Assembly: GCA_004794785.1 (NCBI GenBank)
Contig: SJOL01006420.1
Location: 68,435 to 132,434, forward strand
Source of the DNA: Opisthorchis felineus
Taxonomy: Eukaryota > Platyhelminthes > Trematoda > Opisthorchiida > Opisthorchiidae
Length of the DNA: 64,000 bases
Direction of reading: 5' to 3'
The translations under genes and the position numbers were made by a program. The notes beneath the pieces are model-generated. The model saw only the letters and a list, made by a program, of their open reading frames with translations, had not been told where the DNA came from and did no database searches. Shown piece after piece: positions 47,441-58,880 of this stretch; position 1 is the first letter of the stretch, and each line of letters begins with the position of its first letter.

Positions 47441-48557
47441 ACGCACTTGCTTGATTTCGGGGCCCATGAGCTTATCAATGATCAAGAGAGATCGCAGTCA
47501 GTCAATTTATAGTACACCTGTCCTGGATTCTTGTTCCTGACAGAGAGCGTACATGAATTTGCGTATGAGCAAGAGCCGCTTGTATTCCTGCTCTCTTCAG
47601 CTAGCTAAGTAGATCAGTTTTCAGAGTTTAAAGACTGAATTCAAGGTGTTTAGGTTCAGCTGAGCGTGATTCAAGGCGGTCAGTCGTAGTGCTTGAACCT
47701 ATGGAAACAGTATTTTAGTAGTGGAGTGGTAGGGAGAAGAGGTAATTCGTGAAAGTTTAAGAAAGGATGGTTCAGCAGTAGCATGTTTTCGCTCACCCAC
47801 CCTGCTGTATTCAACAAGTAAGGCAACCCGGATTATGCCACCACGCGAAGGTCGATGTGGCATACTAGTATTTTCAGTTGTGAGATTCACGATTCTAAGC
47901 GGACTGAGATACTGCCAAAACGTCCATATCCACGAAGGAGGACGATTAAAACCCTCAATCAAAGCCTTCGGCTCGAAAGTCAACTGTAATGCAGCGAATG
48001 GTTGCCGACATATTGCCGCATTATTACAAGTTAGCATGTCTGTTCCAGCCCCCAACCTGAAGGACAAGGTTACTGTGTTCATCAGAGCTCTATCCACTGA
48101 CCAAACTGATATGCGAAGTTCTGCTGGTGTCAAACTGAAACTCTCCAGTGCTCTGTGTGCCATAGACGTACACCAACTGCCGCATCTCTACAAGGTCAAG
48201 TCTATTTGCATTTGGCCTAAGTATGATGACAAAACAGTGAACAACGCTGGTGTTTACTTTAAACCAAGATGTTGGCCTCTAAGTCTCAGAAGAACACCGT
48301 ACCTCCCTCAGCTAAATTACCATAATGATTCTTTCCAGGGGGTGACTCCTACTACCGCGTGATCTAGGTGGAAATGAATGAACGGGGATGACAACTGATT
48401 AGAAAATAAGCGCCATCCAGCATGCAGTCGTTAAAGAGTGAGCACGAACAAGAACTAAGCGATTACAAGCCATAAGACACGAAAGTCAATATCTCATCTG
48501 CACAGGGCTTTTGGAAAGTGGTCTTCCTCTTGGACTTTCCTGGACGTTCTCTGAACA
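47441..48557. other. Unassigned; diverged repeat fragment
   Basis: Two long overlapping frames on opposite strands (47,699-48,163, -, 154 codons; 47,835-48,362, +, 175 codons) cannot both be real, and neither matches a family I know. Part of the stretch (47,940-48,070) is related to 18,465-18,620, so it probably belongs to a non-coding or decayed repeat. Confidence 0.35.
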
Positions 48558-48896
48558 TTAAACAATAATAAACAAACACCGCAAAGCAGTTCCATAATTT
48601 CCGTAGCAACCTTCATCTTCCATCATATGCGGGGATGGTGTTTGGACACTAGACCAGCCGCTACCGCATATTTCCTCAGTAGTATACACCACTAAGCTGG
48701 TACTATCGTCAGTTTGACAATAAGATCGGACGGTGTTGACTGGCTCAGTGAATTCGGAGCAATACTTGGCAAAACACCGCTCAATCAAACTGTAAATTAT
48801 TGAATGGCCTGATACGTACTTGCCATATTCCAGCATCGAGAGGTCGAAGTGGCAGGTTTCATTGGAAGGCAGAAAGTTTAGCTTACTGTTGCTCAT
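48558..48896 (-). CDS. Unrecognised 112-codon frame, possible exon
   Basis: The protein has several cysteines and a varied, non-repetitive composition (MSNSKLNFLPSNETCHFD at the start; STSLVVYTTEEICGSGW in the middle; SVQTPSPHMMEDEG near the end). There is no transposon motif and no overlap with the repeats found elsewhere. A donor-like GGTTGC follows the DEG codons, so an exon ending there is conceivable. I recognise no domain. It could be part of a multi-exon host gene or a chance frame. Confidence 0.2.
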   Translation of the reverse strand: MSNSKLNFLPSNETCHFDLSMLEYGKYVSGHSIIYSLIERCFAKYCSEFTEPVNTVRSYCQTDDSTSLVVYTTEEICGSGWSSVQTPSPHMMEDEGCYGNYGTALRCLFIIV

Positions 48897-49484
48897 TACC
48901 TTACAGGTACTATCTCAATAATAACAACAACAGTTTCAGTTTTGATTTTGATTCTGTCTTTCGGCCGTGATTTTGAGGCACATAAAGCTCAGAAGTTTGC
49001 ACTCTTTAACTCCCAACTCTCCTAACTGCAAGGTGTTCCATCATATGGAAAGATAGCCTGGTACATCGTTCTTTTTTCAGAGGAAAATAACTCGTCGTGT
49101 TTTCTAATGTGATATGTTGGAAGCTGGATTTAGTTTCCTTAGTTATGAAAAGTACAATACAGCTTTGGTCGGAAATGCTTGTTCAAGGCCAGCGGTTTTC
49201 ATAAGGGGCTGCAACGTCTAACCAGGGATGTCAGGGTTTTCTTGAGAGCTGGAAGACTGTTATATGCGGTATAATTCAGAGGACTGTGTGCCGTAATGAT
49301 AATCTATCCTGTCGTGGCAACGCTGGATCCTCAAGGGTTCATACATCAAGAGGCTGAAAAAAATCCCCGCCAAATCCGGTATACCGAAATGAAAACATGT
49401 ACCTGAGCAGTTCACCAATATCATCACCAATAGTGAGATGACTCGTGTGGAACAATTCACAATTCAGACACGAGTTATGTGAAA
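48897..49484. other. No recognisable gene
   Basis: AT-rich spacer with no motif identified. Confidence 0.35.
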
Positions 49485-49620
49485 TCGGTGTAAATGAATG
49501 TCGGAGACTATGCCTACCTGATGAGCCCGAGTAGGAATGGTGGAACCGGTCGTGGGCTGTCGAAGCTTTCAGCGACCTTATGAGCAGTATGTGTTACTTC
49601 CTTACGCTGTAGTTTGTGTA
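49485..49620 (+). repeat. Hammerhead repeat copy with palindromic stem III
   Basis: Ribozyme half of the ~330-bp family. Stem I is CCTAC (49,513-49,517) with GTGGG (49,552-49,556). The core CTGATGA is intact at 49,518-49,524. GGAA at 49,542-49,545 stands in place of GAAA, then ACCGGTC (49,545-49,551). Stem II is poor (GCCC against GGT). The G in the GAAA box should disable it. The family tail continues (ctttcagcgaccttatgag) to about 49,620. Confidence 0.65.
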
Positions 49621-50884
49621 AAAATCTTCCGAGTTAGAAGATTCCCTCCACACATTTAAGGAGCAGCTGTGCCAGGTAGTTTTGTTGTACAATGATCACT
49701 GCTTCAAGACAGAGTCTACAGTTAGGAACCATAGAATGTTTTAGAGTAGGTGTGGAACTACGAAAGATCAACATAGATGCTCGATTCCACGAGGTCGTCT
49801 CCTGACTGGGGTCGTAGATGATGATGCTGTTTCAAGCCATTTGCGCTGACGCATATATCATCACTGAAGAACAGCCACCCAGACTAGAAATCACGAGGCT
49901 TCCTGATCTCATTTCAATCAAGGAGCATAGGGAGCCTACGGTTGCTCGACCAGATGTCGGTTTGCAAGTACAAGTTTGATGCGGCTGCTACTGGTAGAAT
50001 TTTCTTCAGTATGTTTGGATAAATTAGACTTCAGGATGGTGGAAGAACCCCCCAAAAAAAGTTTCGAATTATTTACAAATGGAAATCTCCGTCTGATCTC
50101 GACTTGTTTGAAGTCAAACAGAAGAAAAATTGTGACCAGGCAAAAGACGCACTGTCTGTGTTGGACCGTGTTTATCGAATAACAAGAAATATGAATAACT
50201 ACTTGCACCCTGTTTTCTGATCCCTCCGTGTTTTACTGGGTTACGGGATAAACACAAAAGTGAATTGTCTCGGAAGATTCTACATTCATTTGGTTGAGAA
50301 TTGCAAGAGATTTGTGAGATAGAAGACTCGTGTCCAGACGCTATACAGACGCTATTTCAGTCGCTAGACAAATTACGTTGGGGAGAGGAAAGGTTAGAGA
50401 CCCCTTGTGGATCTTGCCGAAAGTTAATTGCTTATTTGAGGAACAATCTATCTTTTGCGGTCCTTCTCAGGCAGTTCAAAGTAATGCCACATCCTAATGT
50501 ATGTACCTGATTTCAATATCATAGGTTGTAGGTCGTATCTGTAGTGAGTTAATGAAGATGTATCTATCATCGACTGAAAAAGTTTCCACAGAGATCGATT
50601 TGACCATGTAAACCTCAAATATCCAGGGTGCTCTGTACACTAAATCAGTTCAACCTCGGTTGAAGAAATTATCATTTCAATATCAGGAATAAACACACCA
50701 AAAGTATGAAATCCAGTCTCCCCGCCGTCACGCATGGTTCACTGATCGTAAACAAACCACTGAGATGATGTTCAAATATTTTCTTTCTGAGCGTGGCGCA
50801 CACAAGTCACTTGCGTGGGAGTAGGAAAATCAATGAGACAAGAATCAATACAAGTCTGTATAACCGTCCCGGTCGAATAGCACT
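49621..50884. other. No recognisable gene
   Basis: Only unassigned frames are present (49,936-50,208, -, 90 codons; 50,301-50,510, +, 69 codons). Confidence 0.35.
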
Positions 50885-51185
50885 AGCGGCTGAATGCGGC
50901 TGAGTAGTACTCAAGCGTTGGTCATGGGTTAGAAATATTTACCAGGCGACTGAGCTAGAAAGCACGTGCTCGTTGGGTCAAGCGATGATACGTATTTTGC
51001 GAAGCCAGATCCTTTAGCAGATCGATAACTTGCTGATCTGTACTCATAGCAGCAACGAATATTCGTCCGTATCTGTGGGAAGCGTGTAGCTCTGCTGGAT
51101 AAGGCCTGACCTCGGTCAGATAGGCCGAACAACATGACTAGCGTGCTTAGCAGTGGCACTATGGATTAGATTCGTACTGTACTTC
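50885..51185 (-). repeat. ~300-bp dispersed repeat, reverse copy
   Basis: The reverse complement aligns along its length with 55,715-56,015 at roughly 70% by eye. Shared blocks include ccactgc, cgaggtca, gctacacgcttccc/gctacgcgcttccc, attcgttgct, gagtacag, cagcaagttatcgatc, catcgcttgacccaac and ctattc(a/g)gcc. It has no coding motif and the family is unknown. Confidence 0.6.
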
Positions 51186-52862
51186 GTTTTTAAAACGGCC
51201 CCCCAATGAACTGATAAGACAACCGCACCACCACATCAGCTTCCAGAATTACAACTGGACAGATTGGTTAATTGGGTTTATCCTCCTTTTCTAGGGACAC
51301 AGAAGTATGAAGATAAAGAATTCTGGGTAAAATTTGAGAAAACTTGTCTGTAAGTGAGGTGAGTAAACAGGAGTATAGGGAAGGTGTACTCGAATCCGCA
51401 TGATCATGAGTATTCAGACAGTCAGCGTGTAAGAAAGTCCGATGTATCAACTTTTTGTCACTACTGACCATTTATTTTGACGTTATTACTTGGAATTCGA
51501 TCGGGCAGAAAGATCATGAATACACGGATGGCGATAGAAGAAGACTATCTGCCAGAGGTGGTACCATTTTGGACTCTTATCTGAACCACAGTAAGTTTCA
51601 CATCTTTAAGAAATAGAGGAATCTACAAATTCAAAATTCAAATTTTAACTGGAAGGCAAAGAATGTACAACCGGGTCACGTGGATCAGGGTGGACCCAAC
51701 GTCCGACTCAGATCATTTTGTGAACAAAGGTCTGCAGTAAATCACACTATTAACAGTCTCAGATGAGTCGACAAACGGGGTCTCGCGGTTGTTGTGACAT
51801 TGATGAGGGCTGGTGGTTATATTTGATAAGATGGTTGGCGAGAGAATAAGCGGGATTCCAGCTGAAGTTAGAATGATGGTTATTGGATTGCTCCAGACAT
51901 TTAAGATATACTTGGTAAAGTGTTGTTTTACCCGCGCCCCAAGTCTAATTCCGGTTTTCCCTATATAAATGTCGTCACTTGTACAGAACTGTTACCCAAT
52001 CAGTCTAAGAAGGACCGCGTGCTGAATGTCCTTCCGAAAACATGCGATAGGGCACAACAGTCAGTAGAGCAAAGGAGGTAATTACGGGGGCCGAATGCAC
52101 GCGTAGTAAAAACTATTGCACTGCGGTCAACAGGAGCTTAGGCCTACTGGTCATACAGATAACACCCAGTATCTTTTCACCTCAAAAATAATTCCAAAAA
52201 AAGTTATCCATCTCGCCGTAAAACAGGTACAATTTCGGTCCCAGTGTTCTGCTCACTATTTTCTTCACTCAATACACAGGTGAAGATAATAGGCTGTGAG
52301 ACAGTGCTGTCAGGTGACCTGAGAGGTTAAGCCCTAGAGTGATAAGGTGCGTCTGGACGAGTTCCCTATCTTTTACTTTATACAGTACATTTTCAATGCA
52401 CTGCACTTTCTACTCAGGCTCACCGAAAATTCCTCACACAACCCGAGTGGTGAGAGTGAAGAAGCGTGGTGTTGCTCGACATCGTCTTCTTCTGGGAAGC
52501 GGTTTCCCCTAAAATTGCACTTTTTTGGGTGTAACTCTACGTTTCTACGCATGAACAAAGTGTTAACCTTCAATGCTTGATTTTGTATAGTAGCGTAGGC
52601 TACGTAAATGTCGATTTTCTTGAAAAGAGAAGAAATAAACTCCATGATCCGCAACAAGGCTCCGGAACTGCAAAGTAGACACACAGTACCATCAGGATGG
52701 CTATAGCTTCTTCCACCGAAACTCGGACAAGCACGGAGCACCTTTGACCAGTTCGAGAAAGCATTGCTCACGATCAGGAATATACATCTCGGTTTTAGAC
52801 CAACGACAATGTTTTTCTAAGCTACGGCAAATGAAACAATAGAGATTTTACCGGTTACTAAA
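51186..52862. other. No gene recognised
   Basis: The reverse frame 52,373-52,771 (132 codons) is the longest and has no clear family. It lies just downstream of a gypsy remnant on the same strand and may be its decayed 3' part. 51,655-51,700 shares tcacgtggatcagggt with the palindrome at 63.77 kb. Confidence 0.3.
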
Positions 52863-53400
52863 CTAACATTGCAGACCACCCGTAGCTATCATTCCACTGA
52901 TTCCAGGATGCCCTTCGTAAAAATGTCCCAGTAACTGATGCCAAGGTCTGCGTGGTATAGAGAGAGATCGGAAGATGCTAAAGGGATCCGGGAAACTTGT
53001 TAGACTTCGCTGTCGGTTGAAACTGATACAACTGTTGTGATCCATCTTCTTTGCAAGTGACTCACAACCATGGTAGTTCATGATTGAGAGCGACTGTTTG
53101 AATAGATTGGATGGCTTTTCGAGATATGTCAGTCTGAGGAGACAGTATTCCGTGGAATTTCTTCACGGCAAAAACTACAGCTTATGCTTCCTTTTCCTAA
53201 TCTACTGTTTCTCCGCTAACAGAAATGAGGAAGATGACAAAAACCATTTTCGAACTGCATGGAAACTGATATATCAGAACTGCTCCGATTCCATATTCTG
53301 AAATGTCGGCTGCCACAATGATCAAAGTTTAATTTTGCAATGGGTTAACAGTGAATCGGATGTGAGTCCATGTTTATTATGGGAAAAGGCTACTGTGACA
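52863..53400 (-). pseudogene. Ty3/gypsy RNase H and integrase zinc-region remnant
   Basis: From 53,400 down on the reverse strand: SDSLLTHCKIKL, then after a frameshift IVAADISEYGIGAVLIYQFP (53.34-53.28 kb), the start of RNase H with its first catalytic Asp. EKEAYVVFAVKKFHGILS (53.2 kb) is the next RNase H block. After further shifts, IPRRPWHQLLGHFYEGHPGI (52.95-52.9 kb) resembles the histidine pair of the integrase zinc region. No RT could be traced upstream and no integrase core downstream. It represents a gypsy lineage different from the two at 6.6 and 32 kb, judged from the SEYGIGAVL type of RNase H. Confidence 0.65.
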
Positions 53401-54504
53401 AGCCCTACTCAGACACAGGATAGTCCGTTCAGAACGAGGAGCAGATGGGTTTCAGTTTCGGTGGGCTGTTGCAGTTTGAAGGACTGAGCTGAGTGACACT
53501 CTATCTACTTGTATGAAAGTCGTAACGTGGAACTTTGATGCTACTGTCAATGGCAACTGAGGACTCATGGTAACAGGTTCATTCGACGTCTAAACTGTAC
53601 GTCATACACATCATTGCAAAGAGCATTTTCTGACTATTGACGGCACCAACTGATATCGAGGCATCTCGGAAAGCCCGAATAGGTAGAGGAGCACCTTATG
53701 CAACACAAAGCAAGTGTGTGATTTCCCGGCCTCGATGCTGACAGCCCCTATGTAGCCAGGCTTACTCCGGCTTTTAAGTGGTTAGGTATGATTAACTAAG
53801 GTACTGGATCCTTATGTTCATACGAAAGCTCGCATATGTGCGCTGAACAAGCAATCGATACTCATGACAGTTGCGAGTTGAAAATTCGCTTAATTCTTCA
53901 CCGTTTCATCAGCCATGTGTGAATACCGACGAAATTTTTTCGACCTTTCAGAATTCGGTCTTTGGCCCATCAAGACTACGCGCTACCCTATAATAACAAG
54001 CGTATCAAATGAGCAACAAGGGATCTTCTAATAGTTTCGTGAGTTGAGCTCCTTTCCGTGTAAGGATAGCGAGATTACCGTGTAGATCACCCTTTAAGCC
54101 GATACTAATTAATTTGATGCATAAACCTATGCATTTTGTACTCCTTGAATGGTGGAATGGCACATCCGTCCGACAACGTCAGCACTGAAATAGGAACCGG
54201 TGCGCCAACATTCTGTTGACGAACAGGATCAGTGGTGCACCCCTGAGGTTCCCGAAACTGTGATCTCAGAAAGCTATACTTCCCGCGGATCGACGAAAAG
54301 TATAGGCAATTTAGGTTCTTGTGTGAGTCGAAAATGCACGTGCTGTTTTCGCCCGCTAACGTCGTGTCCGTACACTCACAACATTGAAATTGAACAAGAC
54401 TCTGATCGGTTTGCACCGTTTACTCTGTGAATCTTCATGTAATTCCTCGGTTGCATCAAAGCGAAAGATACGTCAAACGGCTTTGCACATTTTGTTGGGG
54501 GGAA
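53401..54504. other. No recognisable gene
   Basis: Unassigned short frames only. Confidence 0.35.
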
Positions 54505-54590
54505 CTAATCATAAGGTTGCTGAAAACTCTTCGGAAGCCCATGATCCTATTCGCCCTTCTTGGGAGTCAGCAGGTAGGTGTGCAAAAGGG
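54505..54590 (-). repeat. Hammerhead repeat fragment, decayed core
   Basis: The reverse complement reads cctac, CTGCTGA (for CTGATGA), ctcccaagaagggc, GAAT (for GAAA), then tcatgggc and the family string gagttttcagcaacc. The core is broken at both boxes. Confidence 0.5.
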
Positions 54591-55714
54591 TGTATTTCCC
54601 AGTTCCACTTATTGTTTAATTAACGGACGAATCATGCCATCCGTCAACGGAAGTGTATGCGAGAGTTTCGGAAAAACAATCGTTTCATCCCTTTGATCAC
54701 TCCAACTGATTGAGATATTTTCACACTTGGTAGACTGTAATATTATACTTACTATTACTTCCTAATAAGAAGGTATCTCTTGGAACTGGATTACGCGTGT
54801 CCGGTTGGAACTACCCATCAGGATAGATATATTTTCATTTTGTCTGATGTACGTTACAGGTACATGTTTCAAGCACTTAAGCGCAAATCGAAGTTTTCTT
54901 GTAATTCCCTTATTGCTTGTGGTCAACCGGTTCACAGTAACACACAGAGTAGAACTACATAACGTGTATTATCATAATCTCCACACAGTTCTTTAACTAA
55001 GAGGGCATTGAGACACATATAACGGGCAATGTCCCTTATTGCCAGCTTGGGAGAACTGTGTGTTGAGTGAACTTCAAGAATATACCTAGTCAGCCGAACG
55101 GTTGAATGTTTTGTTCGACAATACACGATGAATGTTCATAGATTGTCACCAAGCACCCACCATAGGTTCATTCATGTCCGAACTTTTAAGCAGTATTTCT
55201 GAAAAAGAAAACAACCGGCTATTTCATCATCAATAAATGTCTGAATAGCTCTCGAGTGTATGGCCTGGACAATGTGTGGGGTCGGTACGCAGCCCGTACA
55301 TCCAGCTTACCTGTGCAATGATAGATGAATCACTCCCACGCCGAGCACACGCATTACATGCAGCAGAGGAGGGAAACACTTCTCACCTAATGAGACAGAG
55401 TCACTTGGCCAGATTGTCAACCGGTGAATAATAGAGCACAGCAACTGGTCTCACTGGACGCGTGCATTACGAAGATCGGATGAATAAGGAATCTAGGTAT
55501 TCATCCAGCTTACAAACGACTCCCTCACGTCTACCCAAAAGTCTCTGACCAGGTACTTCTATGTTTCAGGACAAGGCGGATAGAACTTATTACATAACCA
55601 GTCTAATTGCTCAGTCATCATTCTGAAGACTGGTATGGTCGTGCACCTTTTTAGCATAACGTTGAGAGCTAGCGGGACTGTTTTGACGATGACAAAGCAA
55701 TGTACACGTTCAAT
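54591..55714. other. No firm gene
   Basis: The forward frame starting near 54,780 contains DYACPVGTTHQDRYIFILSD, vaguely like the start of a retroelement integrase core, but the rest does not fit. Otherwise nothing is recognised. Confidence 0.3.
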
Positions 55715-56015
55715 CCACAGTACCACTGCCGACCACACCCATCACGCCATTCGGGCTGTTCGACTGAGGTCAAGCACGCATGTCTTACCCAGCAAAGCTA
55801 CGCGCTTCCCGCTGATACGCACAAACATTCGTTGCTCCATGAGTACAGGCCAGCAAGTTATCGATCGAGCAGTTAGGTGGTGTTTTTGACTTCACAACGT
55901 ATACGTCATCGCTTGACCCAACAAACACCTGCGTTCTTGTTTTGTTCTGCTTAGGACAGCCATTTGGTAAACATTTCTAACTCATATCCATCCCGGCCAC
56001 TATTCAGCCGGAACA
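55715..56015 (+). repeat. ~300-bp dispersed repeat, forward copy
   Basis: Partner of 50,885-51,185 in inverted orientation about 4.5 kb away; aligned blocks are listed there. Confidence 0.6.
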
Positions 56016-56404
56016 TTGAGTTAATGCGGTTTGATCGTGTATTTTTTCCCCACTGGTTTCCCTACTCCTAATCTAGTCTCTTGTGTGTACCACCCTCAGA
56101 AAGAAACATCTGAACTTCATCCCAGTGTTTGGTTTTACATTAGGAGACCCAGTGAGCCATGCGATCGGATTTCCTGCTCTGGAATTGATTATCCCCGCTC
56201 TTATAATGATTATTCCTGCTCCTGAAACAATAATTCCTTCACCTGAAGTTGAAATTTTATAGATCTGTTATGGAAGAGTGGCGCTTGATCGTTTGTCACA
56301 AAGCCCGATATGACTGCACAGTCCCCTAACAAACGCGGGTTCAGTTTCCAATTATAAATTACCACAAGAGAACATTAAGAAGAACATTCATTTGCGAAAT
56401 ATTC

Positions 56405-56560
56405 TCATGTGCAAACCAATTTGGTTTTGCGGGAGACTCACCTGGAACCCAGCTAAATCTCTCGTTTATGTTCTAAGCGAAACCGGGCAAAACCCTAGCG
56501 TGGGCTGTCGAAGAATTTTCAGCAACCTTACGAGTAGTGTGTTACGCCTATACATGTTTT
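56405..56560. repeat. Hammerhead-family chimera, inverted junction
   Basis: The left part (56,405-56,475, caatttggttttgcgggaga) is the tail end of the family on the reverse strand, like 12,545 onwards. The right part from about 56,480 is the family on the forward strand (gcgtgggctgtcgaag, cagcaacctta, gtgttacgcctata). The core CTGATGA is missing at the join; only a GCGAAACCGG-like piece remains. Confidence 0.5.
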
Positions 56561-58469
56561 CATTTCTTTTTCCTGTTGTCAACCTCACATGTTGCATGAA
56601 GGTGTATTGTGATTTTGGGGCTAAACTCCCCCCTTTGGTATGGACTCACCAGAAGAATTGTGCCAAGGACGGCTGTTCGAACGAGAGTAATGTGAGGGTG
56701 AAACTTTCCAACAACTATACAGTATACAGGCCACATGATTCGATTGTGCACGCTACATGGTCACGTAACCACTGTAAACAGAACATGAGAGTATAGGTGC
56801 AAACAAATGAACAGAGCCTAACGACAACATTAGCACTTCAGTGAGGACACGTCTGAGTTTTTGGAAATCCGGATGCATTAGTTCTCCACAGTCCCAAAGA
56901 TGTGCTATGAGTAAAATTTTGGTTTTAGTAGACTACCTGCTTAGGGAGTGGGGCAAAGTTTGGGACTGAATACTTAAGAAGAAGAAAAACCGAAGCAAGT
57001 CGGGCAAGCAGAAATCTCACAGTAAGTCCAGAGAATTACATTAGGCATGTTTCGAATATGCTTCCGCAAACCGGAATCCATGGACAAACAAACACACAAC
57101 GTCAGTGGGAAGTGCTGGAGTTATTTCTCCCTAATATCACTGACTTTGAAGCTCATGGTCTCCCTAGACAACCTGCTTACAGGACAAGCGTCTTGATTCC
57201 AGCACAGTCGTCTCAGTTGCCGGAAACGTTTTCGTTTTGTTCATGCTAACAATGGGTTCTGTTCTAGAACATCTTGGGTCTGTGAGATTTTTGGACAGGA
57301 AATGGACTGTTTTGTTTTCTGGATAAATTTTTCACTAAAGTTTGGAGTGTCTGAGTGAATTCTGATCATGCTAAACCTGACTGTTTACTGATCTGTTCAA
57401 TGCCTCTGGTGAGCTTCGATTATATTTCACGGTTTTGTCTACTGCATACCATACTATTCTGGCAACCAGTACGAACATCTTAGAGTGACAACGGCCCTTC
57501 ATGTCAGAGCCTCATTTTCAGGTTTTCGCACAGACCTTTGAACCTGATGGGCCTCATCTTTCTTACTTACTTGGTGGTGTTAAATGCAGTCCTGTAGCCA
57601 GTAGCACTGATATTTAAATTTTGGGGCTGTCCGTTAGCCGATCGATACCAAGTGCGCGGTACTGAACTGCTCTGATTCACTGTCTGTCTTTGCTAGTACG
57701 TCAGACCACGCCTGTATATTGATATTGAGTGAATGATGATTTGCTCACATGGCAGCGTTAGCTTGAGGGTCATCAGTTTGTTAAAGGCATTTGGCGCACG
57801 GTGTTCAACCGAAGTTGTTTTCAGTACTGCACCAGGCGGGGCAAGGTACGCTGTCTAGCTGTGGCCACATGAGTAGGCCTAGCTATCGCTAATATCCACT
57901 GCTTATTATCCAGCTTTGTGAAAACCAAAATTGGTGCATCTGGATGGGCAGTTGATATTAGTACGTTTGATTTCGAAAGGAAACGCCCGATTTTCACAAT
58001 TATCTCGTATGTATCTCGTATGGAATAACGAATTTTGGTCATGTTTCGGAGGCCACTAGTGTAAAATACTGGAGTTGATGGACATCAGTTTGATGATGAA
58101 CTAGTTAACACAGTAGGCTTAGACAGTATGATAGCTATCAACAGACTTATGCACTTGGACCCGCTAGCATTAAGTCACATGACTGCTTACGCACAAACCG
58201 ACGGGAGTTGCCGTCATTCTGTAGTTCCAGCGTTTCAGTCAGATATTTCCATTATTTTACCGGCTGGCTTCTTGCTGCTGTTGAGGAAGGTATTTCGCAT
58301 TCTGGTGTACAGCACCATCAAGACTTTGCAACACCTGTGGAATGGATTTACCCAGCTTGACCGCTTTGGGATCCTGGACTCATTTACAGCTTCCGTCGAT
58401 CGAGTGAGCATTCTCTCTGGCTTGATGCCGTTTTACTGGGGGGTCTCATTAAGTAAGGGTTCACCAGTC
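56561..58469. other. No gene recognised
   Basis: The forward frame 58,128-58,472 (114 codons) has a hydrophobic middle and no family. The reverse frame 57,821-58,042 has a weak RNase H-like string (AHPDAPILVFTKLDNKQW) that I do not trust on its own. Confidence 0.3.
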
Positions 58470-58620
58470 TGATGTTTGAGTGGAATGTAAGGTTGAGGGC
58501 GATTCGGGAGCTACACCCACCTGGTGAGCCCCAAGAAGAGGGAAACTGGTTGTCCGCTGTCGAAGAGTCTCACCAGGGAAATAGACTGTGATGTCTCGAA
58601 TGTTGAACCCGATCAAGAGT
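58470..58620 (+). repeat. Hammerhead repeat copy, core mutated
   Basis: CTGGTGA at 58,521-58,527 stands for CTGATGA. gccccaagaagagg follows, with GAAA kept at 58,542-58,545, then ctggttgtccgctgtcgaagag. One core base change (A6 to G) and a weak stem I predict an inactive ribozyme. Confidence 0.55.
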
Positions 58621-58740
58621 GAGGCAGAGTTTAAGCAGCACATCCAGCTGAAAAAATATCATAAATGAGATATCAATCGGGGATTCATTTGGGTTTCTTA
58701 TTAACGTACAATTTGTAAATGAATGTATTTCACCAAGTGT

Positions 58741-58880
58741 ATGAAACTTGGTGTTCAGGTAGAACATACGGCTGATGGAACACCGGGGACTTCACTTACC
58801 TGATGAGCCCCAAGAAAGGCGAAACCAGTAGTGGGATGTTGAAGAGTCTAAAGCAACCTTATAAGTGATGTCTCGTCAAT
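58741..58880 (+). repeat. Hammerhead repeat copy containing an intact core
   Basis: Family member running from agaacatacggctgatgg (58,761) to aagcaaccttataagtgatg (~58,880); the ribozyme itself is annotated separately. The tail half is not recognisable beyond about 58,880. Confidence 0.6.
58795..58835 (+). ncRNA. Hammerhead ribozyme, type I, core bases intact
   Basis: All catalytic bases are present in order: stem I CTTAC (58,795-58,799), CTGATGA (58,800-58,806), stem II GCC/GGC (58,807-58,809 with 58,818-58,820) around an 8-base loop, GAAA (58,821-58,824), a stem III region CCAGTA (58,825-58,830) and stem I partner GTGGG (58,831-58,835, two G-U pairs). Cleavage is predicted after the A of GTA at 58,830. 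Stem III has no room for a loop, so as in other short-stem-III hammerheads activity would need two molecules. Here the ACCGGT palindrome seen at 49.5 kb is mutated to ACCAGT, which weakens such a dimer. Activity is inferred, not shown. Confidence 0.6.

Noticed and set aside
47699..48362. Two long overlapping frames on opposite strands
   Set aside because: They exclude each other, neither matches a family, and the stretch overlaps a diverged repeat shared with 18.5 kb.
54780..54962. Possible integrase core (DYACPV...DRYIFILSD)
   Set aside because: Only the first ~30 residues look right; no second catalytic region follows and no neighbouring pol sequence supports it.
57821..58042. RNase H-like string on the reverse strand
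   Set aside because: A single short resemblance without the catalytic Asp and without RT or integrase next to it.
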